Origin: Calcarisporiella thermophila CBS 279.70
Taxonomy: Eukaryota; Calcarisporiellomycota
Reading direction: 5' to 3'
Assembly (NCBI RefSeq): GCF_041956535.1
Contig: NW_027192194.1
Location: forward strand, 752,009 to 816,008
DNA length: 64,000 bases
Position numbers and translations under genes: made by a program. Below are positions 43,622 to 56,214 of this stretch, one piece after another. The notes below the pieces were generated by a model that worked only from the letters and a program-made list of their open reading frames with translations, did no database searches and was not told where the DNA came from. Each line of letters starts with the position of its first letter. Within the stretch, counting starts at the first letter, position 1.

Positions 43622-45179
43622 ATGTCTGCTGATGATAATTCCGATCAGAATGCATCTGAATTGCCACCTGCTGTGTCAGAAGATAACAGCACGCTCTCCT
43701 CCGCTCCTAGCGACGATAACTCAGCGCCTACACCATTATCGGAGACGAGAACTACTGATCCCGTGAGAGACCTATTAGGTGAACGCATGACTCCCGAGGA
43801 AAGAAAAAAAAAGCGTGATCAGCTTCTTAAAATGCAACAAAAGGCACGCGAGCGGCAGTCTTTATCCAACTCGACTGCCCCCGACTCTGCGCCCAGTACG
43901 GTTTCAAATATGGCGGCTGCTAATAATGCATCACCACCCCCTACAGTGGCATCATCACCAGAAGTATCTGCAAATGGGAATGGAGGGGCCATTCGTGAGG
44001 ATATGGTTCAACGCGCTGTGCAATTTTTAACCTCGCCCAATGTTCGTTCGGCGCCCCGTGTACGGAAAGTGACATTCTTGGAAAAGAAGGGCTTAACACC
44101 CCGAGAGATCGAGGTTGCTTTTGAGCGGATCGGACCAGAGACCGATGAGAAATCGACTACTGAGGTAATTTCTCAATCCCGCATGACGAGTCCACCTGAC
44201 ATTCACTCGGTCCTTTGCGAAATATTTACTATATTTCTATATTTCATAGGGCGCAGAGGGAGAAGCGTTGCTGTCCTCAACAACAAACACAAAAGAGGTA
44301 AGCCCAGCCCCCGCGCCAGCTCCTCCGCCTCTCCCAGCCAAGACCTATGTTTCCGCCCCATCCCAAGCTTATCTCTACCCTGGTAATGCGATGCCACCAC
44401 AAGGATACCACTACCCATACGCAACACAACAGCAGATGATCCAGCCGGTAAGCCCGTGGAAAGGAGTCGTTTTAACTCTGCTATTGACGGGAGCGCTTGC
44501 CGCGGGCGTACTGAGTTTGATCAAGGTAAAAATGAGCACCGATTTTTTTGGTGGATATCATGAAAAGATAGATAACTGAGCTCGGTCGCGTTAACAGAGG
44601 CTGGCATTACCCTATCTTCACTCCATCATCAAGTTCCGCTCGTCACTCTTTCAACATCAGAATTCACTATTGGCTGCCTTGAGCGCCAAACTTAAATCCA
44701 TGGCCTTCTCCCCGTCTTCCAGGGATCCATCGGAACAGCCTTCTGCCTCCTCCACTGACAACGTCGTCCCAGCTGTCGCCGCAGATAACTCAGCCCTTAC
44801 ACTGGGTCCCACTCTCGAACGCCTGCAAAAGCTCCAAGCATCCCTCATCTCCTACCGTCTCCAGGCCACCGCCAGCGAAGAAACTCGCACTTCGCTCTTG
44901 ACCTCGCTTGGCGAGGTCATCGACACCGTCGCCAAAGAAGCCTACTCTCACGCTAGCGGGTACAACAGCGGCTCCTGGCGGTTTGCGGGGGAGAACAACG
45001 CCGTCGCGCAGGTGAAGAGCGAAATCCGAAGCTTGAAGGGAGTGCTCCTGAATCGCCGAAATTTCCCGACGGTGCCCACCGTGGCATCATCACTGTCGAG
45101 TGGTGTCAACCGGGCAGCGGCCGAGGATAAGTCGAAGCCAGTCGGGGCTAACCCAGCGACAGGGGCCGATCAACAGTGA
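43622..45179 (+). CDS. pex14: Peroxisomal membrane docking protein Pex14
   Basis: Exons 43622-44164, 44250-44525 and 44598-45179 give 466 residues. Residues ~125-175 carry the conserved Pex14 N-terminal fold (REDMVQRAVQFLTSPNVRSA followed by FLEKKGLTPREIEVAFER). This module binds WxxxF/Y motifs of the PTS1 receptor Pex5. A Pro-rich stretch (APAPAPPPLPAK) is the usual SH3-binding site for Pex13. A hydrophobic segment at ~252-272 (GVVLTLLLTGALAAGVLSLIK) anchors it in the peroxisomal membrane. A helical C-terminal region follows (LGPTLERLQKLQASL, VKSEIRSLKGVLL). Here the conserved fold is preceded by a ~120-residue acidic Ser-rich extension with an ERKKKRDQLLKMQQKARERQ helix, longer than in yeast Pex14. 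Confidence 0.92.
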
Positions 45180-45594
45180 CCCTGTTGATGGCGTGTTTAT
45201 TAGCGGGGGAACGGAGATCCCCTCTATTCTATGGATGGGACGCTTCTCCATTTTGTATATCTTATTTGCTTAGAATGAGGATGAGGACTTTATAATAATA
45301 ATACATACATCAAAGAACAAAGCCGAGAAAAAACCGAAAAACAGGAGGAAAAAAAAACCTAAAGCAACCAGAAAGAAACCCATTTAAACAAGGAAAGGGA
45401 AATAAAAAAACCAGTAGAGATGAAGAGTGAAATAGCAGAAATGATAATAAAATAGAGAGGAATAGCACCATGGAGAGGAATAAATATGCGTGACGGAGGC
45501 AAGGAAAACATGAGAATGGGGAGGGGAAGGGTTGTGAAGCCTAATATGCATATCAGGCTCGATGCGCGCTCTTTTTGATAGGTGACTTTTTGCC
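45180..45594. other. Convergent spacer
   Basis: 415 bp, A-rich, between the PEX14 and PKA catalytic genes. It presumably holds both 3' UTRs. Confidence 0.6.
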
Positions 45595-47384
45595 CTAAAA
45601 GTCTATAAATAATTCCTGGTAGCTCTTCTCGCCCACAGCCAAACTGCCTCCATAAGTGCCCTCCGCCTCTTCCGGGTAAGCGTCGAAGCAGCTGGCATCC
45701 GAATCGGCACTCACGCGTGGGATATAGGGCGGAGTCACCTCTTTCCTCACAAGCTTACCCCAGTCCACCGACTCAAACCACTTGTGTCTCTTCACATCCT
45801 CACACCCGCCTTTCAAGTTCCCGAGCCGCTTACTTAGGTCCTTGGCGAGAAGCCGCTTTATCAAATCTTTTGCGGCGCCGTCAAAGTGGCTGGGGAAGCG
45901 GGGTCTTTTCGCGGCCACAATTTTCTCGTACAACCGCATCGGATCTGGATCGTGGTAGGGGGGGTGCCCTGCCAGCATTTCAAAGATGAGGACACCGAGC
46001 GCGTAAAAGTCGGCAGCCTTGCCGTAGCCTTTGGTCGTGATAATCTCGGGCGCGAGATATTCTATTTAGGCGGGGGAAGCGGAGAGGAGCGGAGGATGTT
46101 AGCTAGGGAGGGAAATCGGAATAAACTTTAGCAAAACCTAAAGCGGTTACCTGGAGTCCCACAGAGTGTGTAGGTGACATTATCGGGGGAATGTTTGGCA
46201 AAACCAAAGTCGGTAATACGTAAATGGCCATTTCGGTCCAATAGAAGGTTCTCGGGTTTCCTAATGCCACGGGGACGCAAAGAAACAAGAACCAAAGTTA
46301 GAACGGGGGTCGTGCAGAGGGAAGCGTTGTGAGAAGGGGTGATTACAAGTCTCGGTAGAGGACATCCATCGAATGCAGATATTCTATTGCAAGCAGGACC
46401 TCGGAGGCATAGAACCTGGCAATGTCGTTGGGGAATCGCTACGGGCACAGCAAAAGCAAGGCTTGAGTCAGCCGGTGCCCACATCTCATAAACCTTAAAG
46501 TGTAAAGATTCACCAACCTGCGATCTCCGCAGCACGCTGAATAGCTCCCCACCCGGCACGAAGTCCATCACCATGAACAGATGGGTAGCATCCTGAAAGG
46601 TGCCCCACAAATTGACGATAAAAGGATGGTTGATTCGTTCAAGGATTCGCTTCTCGTCGTTGGTGTGCTGAACCTGCTTGAAACGCACAATATCCCTTTT
46701 CCGCAGGGTTTTAATGGCGTAGAATTTTTTACTATGGTTCGATTGGGACCTAGAGGGGAGAGGAGAAAAAAATATGAATAAGCACGGTTAGGAGGTAATA
46801 TCTCCACGGCTTACAAATGAACCCTGCCGAATGACCCCGTCCCAAGGGTGCGTATTAGCGTGAAATCCTGCAGCGCCATTTTGCCCAACAATTGAGGTTT
46901 AGGTGGGATTTGTGCGAAGAAATCCTGCGATTTGGATCGTGTTTCTAAGGAGCCAGGCGAAGCGCCTGTAGCTTGAGGAGATGAAATGAGGATCAAAAAG
47001 AGGGGACAAGAAGCTCGTGATATCGAAAAACTTACTGCTCTTCTCATTATTAATCTTTGCCGCGTCCATCGAAGTATCATTCGAGCACTTGTCGCTGGTG
47101 TAGCCACTATCTCGTGGGGCCTGAATCTGCTGCTGCATTTCGCATTGTTTCTGTTGTTCTTGCGCGTAGCTCTTCTCCCATTTTTGTGCCGATGCGGGGG
47201 AATAGAGCGGGTGATCACTGAGGGGTGGCTGGGGCAGTTGGCTGGCTTGGGACTCGACGGGAGGAGTGGGGGTATTAAGGCGAGAGACGTCATGACTGGA
47301 TGGCCCGTTGGATCTGCTAAGCGATTTTTGGCGATGTGAGCCGCCATTCTTAATGACTGAGGTCAGCTTTTGAAGAAACGCCAT
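45595..47384 (-). CDS. pkaC: cAMP-dependent protein kinase catalytic subunit
   Basis: Six exons, complement(45595-46061, 46151-46260, 46347-46438, 46518-46749, 46815-46971, 47036-47384), join to 468 residues. A ~150-residue Gln/Ser-rich N-terminal extension is followed by the AGC kinase domain: [11 protein letters not shown] glycine loop, YAIKTLRK with catalytic Lys, [15 protein letters not shown] hinge, [12 protein letters not shown] catalytic loop, TDFGFAK, and the activation segment [14 protein letters not shown] with its phosphorylatable Thr. The C-terminal tail ends YQELFIDF, matching the FxxF hydrophobic motif of PKA. PKA phosphorylates RRxS/T sites when cAMP removes the regulatory subunit. 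In zygomycetes it controls growth form and carbon responses. The regulatory subunit gene lies only 3.4 kb away. Confidence 0.93.
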
Positions 47385-48222
47385 TATTGATGAGAGGGGG
47401 GAGGAGGGCGAGGGGAGGAGAGCCAGACTTTCTCGAGGGTGTTGAGGAGAATGCTCAGATGAATGGAAAAAAAAAAAGAAAATGGAGCGATGTCGGTATT
47501 ACATGTATCTGGAGAGAAAACGGTTAAGTGTTGACAAAAGCTAAAAAAAAAAAGCTAATGGGGATTGGGAAGTGTAGAAGAGCAGAATTAAGAATGGGCG
47601 GGTTAGACAAATGACATTGGTGGCAAAATGATACCACGCCCCTCAGGATTCATTTGATAGGTGACCGCCATTCCACCGGTTTAAGGCCCACCTGCTTAAT
47701 TGCTTGTGGGCTCCTCGATCATGCACACATGGAGACAAAACAAGCACGTTATCACAAAGCAGGACTCGAATTCGCTATTGCTGCAGCCACACAGGGGAGC
47801 TGCGCAACAGAAGGGGCCTCGAGCCCTCCCCTGCTGAGTGGGCGGATCCGATGACGATAACGAGCTCGCTGGCGTCATGCCCCGTTCCGCGCCAGCTTGC
47901 GAGCATTTGCGTTTGCCACCCGAACAGCAGGGGCTCTAGCTGTTAGCCCGAGATCCGGAACACGGGGCTAATGAGTATTTTCAGTTTGGGCAGTGGAAAA
48001 GAAACGACTTTTAGACAAATAGGGATAAATAGTGTATATAGAATGGCGTGGGCATTACAAGCGATAAGTAGGCCGGGATAAGATTAACAATGGTATTTTA
48101 CAATAAACAAAGGGGAAACACACACTTCTCGCTCCTTCTGTTTCAATAAATATCACTTTGTAGAGGTCCGGGGAAAACGTATCTGCTCTTGGCTCTAGGG
48201 AGGGGAGGGGGGAGGAGCCAGG
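47385..48222. other. Promoter region of PKA catalytic gene
   Basis: 838 bp upstream of the kinase gene on the minus strand. The segment 47640-47960 is noticeably more GC-rich than the flanks, but I can fold no convincing tRNA or other RNA in it. Confidence 0.45.
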
Positions 48223-49563
48223 CTAGTTGGCAGGCTTCTGGCCGTAGGCAAACACCCACTTGCCGTGTCCATTGGGATAATCTTCGCTCAAGAGCTCCTG
48301 CTGGGCCTTGCTGAAGAGATCCTCGAATTCTTCATCGGACACCTGCATTACCTTGAGCAACGAGGGTTTGGCGGCTCGGATCAACAGGAGGACGTCTTCC
48401 GCGCCCGCAGCGCCAAGTTCAGAAGTGGCTCCGCAAGGGCCGATGCGTTTATTTTCAGCAATGTGGATCAGGCCCAATGACTTGAGATTTGGGCCGAGAT
48501 TGTCAAGAATGCTCGTATCGATGTTTTTCGACTCCATGACCTTATAGACTATCCGCAGAAGTACGAAAGGTTAGAGGGGGGGGGGGGAGGGACAAAGACT
48601 TTCTGGGGTGCCATAGGCGGGGACGCTTACACTGCTTCAGCAAATGAGTCGAGTTGGGGCCACACTCAAACAGGTCAAACATCGGCTCGGCCAACTATAA
48701 AGGGAGCTCGGTTAGTCGGCAGTATGGGGAAGGGGCAAGTCCGCACAGCCTGATGCTCACCTCAATAAAACCACCCGGTTTCAACACGCGGAACAATTCC
48801 TTATATACGTCTTGGGTTTTATCGCTTGGGTATGCAAGAATCGTGGCACGTTGGAATATAAAATCTAGAGTAGTTAGGCATAATTAGAATGGGGAATCGC
48901 TCTAAGAAGCCTCTTTTTGGAGAAGGGCCCAGGCACACGAACCAAAGGTATTGTCCTCGAAGTCGAGGCCATCTAAGATATTGTTTTGAACAAAAGTACA
49001 ATTGGGGGGTTTGATGCTATTTGGGAAGATGGGTAACATGTCCACGCCGACGAACTCGCTGTTGGGGTATTCAGATGCCTATAAGAACGGAGGGTTAGAG
49101 TCGATACAGGATCAACCAAAGACTTGGAAAAGGGGCATCCACCTACCATATCCATAGTCCACGCACCAGAGCTGCAGCTGCAGTCATGAATAGGATACCA
49201 AATGAAAACAAGTTTAGTGCTTCAACCGAGGAATGAATTGGATTCAGTCGACTAACCCAACATCCAGCACTTTAATTCCTTCTTGTAATCTCGCCTTGAT
49301 GGGGGCCATGAAATTTCCAAACAACTGCTTTAAAATGAAGTGCTGCATGGTCATGCGGTCGCTCTCCTTGCTGTCTAGCGGAAGGGAGTAGGGGGAGTCT
49401 AAACGCCGATGGGAGAGAGAGGAAAAAACAGGGATAAGAAATCAAGACCAGATGGGGACATCGAGAAATGCTTACTCTCGATCTTGTGGTATTTCCTCCC
49501 CTCGATCAGGCTAAAATCCTCATTTTCCTCGTAGGAGATGGTCGAGTTGCTGGTATGATCCAT
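48223..49563 (-). CDS. Stand-alone SAM-dependent methyltransferase (LaeA/UMTA-like)
   Basis: Seven exons, complement(48223-48548, 48631-48694, 48761-48864, 48943-49078, 49147-49177, 49257-49398, 49476-49563), join to 296 residues; 49563 is the first ATG. Features are the start block EGRKYHKIE, then SPYSLPLDSKESDRMTMQHF, motif I VLDVGCSSGAW, FVGVDMLPIFP, a core strand FIFQRAT where many relatives have an R-H motif, LKPGGFIEL, and a long C-terminal helical part ending GKWVFAYGQKPAN. It is homologous along its length to the enzyme half of the receptor fusion at 22897-25387. The phase-1 intron right after GRKYHKIE matches the one after GRRFCASPG in the fusion. No membrane segment is seen, so it is probably cytosolic or nuclear. 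The acceptor is unknown. Confidence 0.85.
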
Positions 49564-50780
49564 GGTATCTGATGGAGGGTACACTGACTGGCGCTGCTTA
49601 CTCTTTTTCCTACTGTTGAGGAGCCGAGAGGGAGAAGCATTACGGCCATCATGGGGTCAGAGCCTTGCAGGAAAGTATACAGCAGGATGCATCACTTACA
49701 CTAGGCGGTATAATCTCTTGAAAACCTTAGAGTAGAGCAGCGCGTACATGTTCCATCAACCTTTTATCTTGTTCTTGAGAAGGAAGATTGTTTCTAGGTT
49801 TTCCATGGTGAGTAGGGGCGGCCCTAGGAAGAAGGTTCATAAAGCTTCTCCGACCGCCCCATTAAGGAAATCCTCTGGGTTTTCTCGAGGCACAAAGGCC
49901 TATCTCCGCCCCAGCGTCCTAAGCGCAATAAATCAAGATAGACCTCGAACACCGAAGAGCACAGAAGCGGTGGGATGCTCTAGATTTTACAGCGGCCGTC
50001 TCACCTGGGCTATGGCCAAGGTCAGTGTCGGTGAGGAATGGCCCCTTTTGTCCAAAGCCGCGCCTTCATCGGCAATCCCTTTGCCGGCATCCGTGAGCCG
50101 AACCTCATGGATGTCGAGGCAATTCCCCTTCCTCGAGGCAGATGTGGCTCAATCGGGCCTGACCTCACCGCGCAAGGATTGCCCCGTGCATTGCTCTTCG
50201 CCAATGTCTTTCGGAGATCAATCCATCGACCAAGTCTCCCTGTGGTTGGAAAAAAAAAATAGAAATTGGCGAAAGAGAGCGTCGCACTGTCGGCTTGCCG
50301 TCAAACCCCTCAACTTACATCAGGGCTTACGTTGAATTGCGGGGCGATGGCCCGGCGGCCTGCTGCGTGTATTTAAGCCGGCCCGCAAACCCTATCCACG
50401 CTACAAAGCTTGCTCGACTCGGCGGCCTCCCATATTAGAGAAAACACCCCCCTACCCATCCAGAGGTAGAATGATTTCAGACCACCTCGTGCATGATCCA
50501 GCTTTCAGAAGTTTCTTATCGCCTTAGCTGAACTGTGCAGAAGAGATTCGCCCCTCGGATTTTCGACCCTTGTTCTCCCTCTCAGGCTAAAAAATAAAAA
50601 AATCACGCTGCGCGCTTTTCATTCCTAGCATCGCATTGCAATCATCGCAGGAATCCCAAGCAATTTATATTGCCCATCATTCTGCCAAAACCAAAACCAC
50701 ACTCTAAACGCAGGAAACTTACGGGCGACCCCGCCTCCGCTGCCGCCACTGCGACCACTTCTTTAGACCACGACCAACCG
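49564..50780. other. 1.2-kb divergent intergenic region
   Basis: Between the methyltransferase (minus) and the PKA regulatory subunit (plus). A 195-codon frame at 49748-50335 is open but has no recognisable domain, and I do not call it. GC content is higher than in the 20-43 kb island. Confidence 0.45.
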
Positions 50781-52201
50781 ATGTCATTCCCACCCCACCT
50801 CACCCTTCTAGAACCGCACAAACGCCTACTTGAGGAGCTAGGAGATGAGCTCGCTCGCATCCAGCCAAGTGACGCTTTGCAGTTTTGTTTCAACTACTTC
50901 AGTCGTCGGTTGGAGGAGGAGAGATCGCGTTTCATGAGTGGTAAGTGCCGTGGCTCTCCGCCTTTTTTTTTCGCTTTGTTTATCCATCCGCAACCTAATG
51001 GCTGACGGGATTTTTGCCATGACTTAGGGGGTGCACAGGCTCCCAATCAGGCATTCGAATCCTCCATCCCCCCCTTCGCCCCGGGAGATGAGGCCCAGCT
51101 CCAGCAGGACTTCGACGAGCATCTCATCGACAGCGATGAGGATGACGTCGACGAAGAGGAGAGCGAGGATGTTTCCCCACTCCCCGCAGTCGATCCCTCG
51201 CGTTACAATCCGGCGCGCCGTACAAGTGTCAGCGCCGAATCCATGACCCCTAGCCGTAATCAGCAGGATTACGTGAAGCTGGTCGTGCCCAAATCCGAGG
51301 AACAGCGCCGCCGGATCGAAGCTTCGATTGGGAACAATTTCTTGTTCAAGAATCTGGACGAGGAGCAGCACCGAGACGTGGTCAACGCCATGACAGAAAA
51401 GCGCTTCAAGGCGGGCGACGAGGTCATCCGCCAGGGAGCCGTCGGAGACTTTTTCTACATTGTGGAGACGGGGACCCTCGAGGTCTACATCGACAAGGGC
51501 GCGCCCCAGAAGGTGGCGGAGTATGGGCCGGGCGGCAGCTTTGGGGAGCTCGCACTGATGTACAACGCACCCCGTGCTGCAACCGTGGTCGCCACCTCGG
51601 ACTGTGTCCTCTGGGCCCTGGATCGGGTCACGTTCCGCCGTATCCTCATGGAAAACACGTCCCAGAAGCGCCGCATGTATGAGGCCTTCCTCGAGGAAGT
51701 GCCCCTGCTCGCCTCGTTGCAGCCCTACGAAAGACACAAGATTGCAGACGCATTGGAGAGCGTTTATTTCGACGATGGCCAGCTGGTAATCAAGCAGGGC
51801 GACGTAGGCGACAACTTCTATTTTGTGGAGGCGGGTGAAGGCGTCGTGATCAAGGCCGACGACAAGGGAGTGGAGCACGAGGTGTTGCAGCTGAAGAAGG
51901 GAGACTACTTTGGCGGTAAGCTCAGCCGTTCCTCACCTCTCCCTGCTCGCCCAGTGGGTGGACAACCTTACTAACCCCCTCTCCTTGCCTTTCCGCCCTA
52001 GAATTGGCCTTGCTCAACGACCAGCCCCGTGCGGCAAGCGTCCGCGCTAAAGGCCGGCTAAAGTGCGCAACCCTGGGAAAGAAGGCGTTCACCCGCCTTC
52101 TCGGGCCTCTGCACGAAATCCTCAAGCGCAACAGTGCTCAGTACGTGAGCGTCATTTCCTCGCAGGGCCAAAACTATGGTCAGGATGTGACCATGTCCTA
52201 G
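50781..52201 (+). CDS. pkaR: cAMP-dependent protein kinase regulatory subunit
   Basis: Exons 50781-50940, 51028-51915 and 52002-52201 give 415 residues, starting at [10 protein letters not shown]. Residues ~8-50 ([29 protein letters not shown]) form the RIIa-type dimerisation/docking helices. An acidic stretch ([16 protein letters not shown]) precedes the inhibitor site ARRTSVSAE. It contains a phosphorylatable Ser, as in type II subunits. Two cyclic-nucleotide-binding domains follow, with phosphate cassettes [16 protein letters not shown] (A) and [16 protein letters not shown] (B). Both keep the Glu and Arg that bind cAMP. It holds the catalytic subunit inactive until cAMP binds. The upstream in-frame stretch from 50670 has no ATG, so the later start is chosen. 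Confidence 0.93.
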
Positions 52202-52790
52202 GAGCAACGCTCCAGCGGCGATGTTTCGTTCTGATTCTTCTATTTTTCTTTCTCTCAGTCTTCAGTTGAAGGGAGGTGTGTGTGGCATGAGTACACTTTT
52301 TTTTCAATAATTTTCCGGATTCTTTTTTTTTTATTTCTTCTGTTTTCTCTTTTTTTCCCCCTTTAATTCTCTCTTGTTTTTCTCTTTGACGAGCATTTTT
52401 TTTCTTTTCTTTTTATTCTGAAAATGCAAAGTTTGAATAAATTTCTATTGGGACAATCTCTTTTTTTCCTCGAGCTCAACAAAACAAAAAAAAATGGACA
52501 AACCATTTGGAAATAACCCATGAGCCATAGGTAGAGGCATGAACGTGGAATGAGTTTCTTCTAACATTTATTTTGAAGGGGAGCATAAGAAAAAAAAAAT
52601 AAGAATCCCACAATATTTGCAAAAAGAAAAGGAAAAAAAAGAACAAGGAATAGCGATATAGAAATGATGGAAAGAAAAGGATGGAAGAAGGAAAAAAAAA
52701 AAGATTGCCTTGCTCTCCCCCACCCTCTGGCCAAAGGGAAATGCCATAAATAAACAAACAGTAACAACACAAAACAAACAAACCGTGAAA
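52202..52790. other. Convergent spacer with T- and A-runs
   Basis: 589 bp of mostly homopolymer-rich DNA between the PKA regulatory subunit and THP3-like gene ends. T-runs at 52300-52440 and A-runs at 52480-52710 indicate the two 3' UTRs. Confidence 0.6.
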
Positions 52791-55735
52791 TCATATCTGT
52801 CCTTTTATATCTATCTTACAATACTTTTTCTTGGCCTCCTCAATGATCGGCAGGGTTATCTTGGTCAGCAGCATACCGTTGGGTTTGTCCGTACACTTAC
52901 CTGCCCCATGCTCCCCCAGAAACTTCGACAAGGCCTCAAGATCTTCAAACGCAAGCTCGTGCCGAAGAAATTCCAAGCTGATGCTTGGACGGTACGCCTT
53001 GCAGATGGTGGCCATGGCCTTCACCCGCTCGCGCGCAACAAAATGATCCATCAAATAACCACACATAAACGGGGCGGAGCGATAGAGGAGAAAGAAGAGG
53101 TGGTAGTTCGAGGTGGCAATCGCGGAGCGGACGCGGAGGGCATGGGCGACGGCTCGATCCTGCTTCTGCTCCTCCGTGAGTTCGGCCATGACTCCATTGA
53201 CCTCTATCGGGATTGGGAGAAACAAGTGTCAGCAGGCATACAAAGAAAAAAAAGAATCATCCAAAGTGGATCACGAACCGGTTCGGTTCTGCGTATGTAA
53301 CAAATACAATATCCTGTAAGCCGTGAACTCCATCACTTTCCCAGGTAACCCAAGCTTGTAAAGCTGGTTAAGCTGCGATTGGCACTGATTGAACTCGCCA
53401 AGGTCACCCTAACGGTCGGGTCCACATTAGCATTCCGTGGGGGAAAAAAGGTGTGGTGTCACAACTATACCTTTTCCAGCGCAATGCGGGCGTGGATTTC
53501 GTACACTTGAACAGTGAAGTCGTTCTTTATCCGTTGTACCTAGTTGGAATTTTTTTTCAAAAAATACAATTACGTAAAATAGTCATTATCATGGACTGTT
53601 TTCTCCACATCCATTAGTAAAGGTGAACTCACCGTTAGGTCCTGGCGCATCGACTTGAATTGATCGCAGATATAGGTGTAGTTGCTTTCCTTTTTCCACT
53701 TGAATTTCAGAAGCTCGAGGGTCTGTTTCAACACAGGTAGTGGGCGTACCGTCGAAGGGTCTGGGGCGGAAGTTAACCTGAGGTATTGCTTCTCCAAAGT
53801 TTGGCACTGTAGAAAGGGCACAAAGGTGAATTCGAGATCATGGGTCAACCCATTTCCAGCAAAATACTCACCGTTCCCACAATGGTATATTCATCCCAAT
53901 CAATCACATCCTACGTTGAAGAGACAAATCATGAGGCCATCCATCTATTCATGATAACTATCTAGGAGACTCACAGGGTTATAGGTAGGAGGTTCGGGGG
54001 GAGGGGCCGGCGAGGGTTGCTTAGCATTAGATTCGTTAGTTTGAAACCGCTTGAGTCGCTTCTCTCGCTTCCGAAGCTCCTCCTCGGTCTCCTCGATGGA
54101 AAGTAATGGAATGTCAGGGGTGGAGTCGCGAGTTGTACTGAAACAAAAAAAGAAATAAGACACAGACATCTGGTAAGTCGCTATGTTCGTGGATCAGCAG
54201 TGAAAGATTATTTTACTTCTTCCGTTTGGACGACTTGGTCTTTTCCACATCTGTGCTCGATAGGTCAATGAAGCTAGGAGTGCAAGAAGAGTGCATAAGA
54301 GATCAATCCATAAAGGCCACAAGCCATCAATTAGATTACTCCAAATTCTCCCGTGTTTTATTTTTGAACCTCTCCACACACCTCGGCAGTGGCATGTTAT
54401 CCCAATCTGTCGTGTTAATCCTGCCTCGACGGAATGCATCTGTTACGATTTCTTTGAGTTCCTCCTGCACTTTGTCCTTGTAGCTCTCAGGAATGTTCTC
54501 AAAAGCCCGATTGATATAATTCCTAGAAACGACCACAGGTGTCAATTATTAACCAACTGGCCAATGGCATATCCTATCATTAAGAGGTTCCTACTTCAAC
54601 GGCACTGGCCAGGATTTTTGGCCAGTCTCTCCCTGCTCGTTAGTTTCAGAAGTTGAAATTTCCTTTGGCCGCGAAGAGGTTGAAGAGGGCGGGGTCGGCT
54701 GAGCAGACTGTGTAGTGGAGGGAGTGTCAGAATCAAATACAATTCTTTTCTCTAGTAATTTTCCCTTTGGTTTGACTGAAATATAAGCGGGGGCTAATGG
54801 TACATATGAAAAAAATAAGAATTCGTTAGGATATAAAGGATGCGGCTGTATTATGCACACAAGGTTCAGCAAACCTTCTTTGACTCCACCCGGTTTCACG
54901 TCAAATCTTCGCTTGCTTTCCACCTTTTTCTCTTTCTCCTTTCCTTCCACACTCGGCGGAACGGGCTGCTTCACAATACTAGCATAAGACCGCTTTTCGG
55001 GTCCTTCCGTGGCCTTTCCACTCTCCGCTGTGTTGGAACCACCACTTGGCCTCATGAGAGGAGGTTGGGAACCGGGAGGAGTGGGATGATAGCCATTAGC
55101 GCCACTAATATATCGATAAATCATTTTAACATTAAAATATAATGATCCATTAAATCTAAAGCATGAAGAAGCCATATATACTTTGCCGTGGCAGGTGTGC
55201 TACCCGGAGGAGCCTTCGATGCCGCATAGCTATAGTCCGGTGTAGTCCCCGGCGCTGCCACTGGTGCTGATGGTGGCGGAGGCGCTGTGGGAGGTGGTTG
55301 CGAGTAATTAGCCGCTTGTCCTGGTGCTGGATTATAAGAATAAGGATATGAATAATAATATCCATACGGATAGCCATAAGTAGACGGGGGAGCCGCAGCA
55401 GTTCCACCCGCCTGTGATACACCTGGTTGGGACGGCGGCGGCGGTGGAGGAGGTTGAGGATAATTAATTGCGCTCGAGGGAGGATTATGGACGGTAGAGT
55501 TGGTGGCAGTATTCACACCAGGAGGAGGAGGGTTTTGCGGAGCAGCAGTCGAGTAATATGCATTATAATTGTACGCATCTGCAGGGTATTGGGCATAGTA
55601 CTGAGGATAGGCGGAGTACGGATTCTGCGGTGGTTGACTCTGGGATGCATAAGAGTACGATGACCTAAAGGAAGACACCAAGGATCAGCTTTAAAGCAGG
55701 GATCTAGAAAGAAGAACTCCTGAATGATTACCAGG
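52791..55735 (-). CDS. thp3: THP3/LENG8-like SAC3-family protein, 5' end unresolved
   Basis: Exons, complement(52791-53203, 53279-53408, 53471-53539, 53633-53806, 53872-53910, 53975-54137, 54217-54273, 54382-54522, 54595-55104, 55182-55664, and one ending at 55732), join in frame. The N-terminus is Tyr/Pro/Gln-rich ([32 protein letters not shown]), as in animal LENG8. Then come [20 protein letters not shown] with [10 protein letters not shown], a basic [11 protein letters not shown] block, and the SAC3/PCI region ([59 protein letters not shown]). Yeast Thp3 works with Csn12 in transcription elongation and mRNA maturation. No ATG lies in frame upstream of 55732 before a stop, so at least one 5' exon is missing. 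An in-frame optional intron may lie at about 54800-54880. Confidence 0.82.
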
Positions 55736-56214
55736 ACGGATTTCCTGATCCGCCTGTTTGGTAGCTGTCTTTCGAGGGATCCAGGTTGTTGCTCGCTTTT
55801 GCTCGCAATCAGTAAGACGCAGATGGGATGCCTAAGGGCAAGGAAAAAGAAAGCCAGGAAATGGAACTATACGGACTAGCGTCGATCACTGCAAAGTACG
55901 ACTTCGAGATCGGGATGCGGTTTCTACAGCTGGAGCAGAAGGAAATAAGACGAATGGTGGAGGAGATATAATCTTAGCGATCAACCTTGGACAGCCGCGT
56001 TTATTGAGCACTTTGGTTTCTGAAAATCAGAACACTCGGTGGCTTAGAGTCCGGTTACACCATTTCCGTCGTTGTGCCGCTTGAGAGTGGGTTACTGTTA
56101 TTATTCTGGTATCAATAAAATAACAAAGGTGTCATGTTGCATGTCAGTTCATAACTTCATCTCATAAAATTTGTATTTCTTCCCTCCAGTCTTTACTTGC
56201 ATCATCTATTCTTG
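55736..56214. promoter_or_regulatory. Divergent promoter between THP3-like and STE11 genes
   Basis: About 480 bp between divergently transcribed genes. It should also contain the missing first exon of the minus-strand gene. That exon's start codon could not be placed, because no minus-strand ATG exists between 55733 and 56060. Confidence 0.5.

Noticed and set aside
47640-47960. Possible tRNA in the GC-richer spacer (a TTCGAGTCC-like word on the minus strand)
   Set aside because: No matching A box or cloverleaf could be built around it.
49748-50335. 195-codon open frame on the plus strand
   Set aside because: No domain, no homology I can recognise and mixed composition; probably chance in a GC-richer spacer. 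It could be revisited with transcript data.
51024-51878. 284-codon antisense frame over the PKA regulatory subunit
   Set aside because: It lies entirely opposite a well-supported exon with cAMP-binding motifs; it is open because of codon bias on the sense strand.
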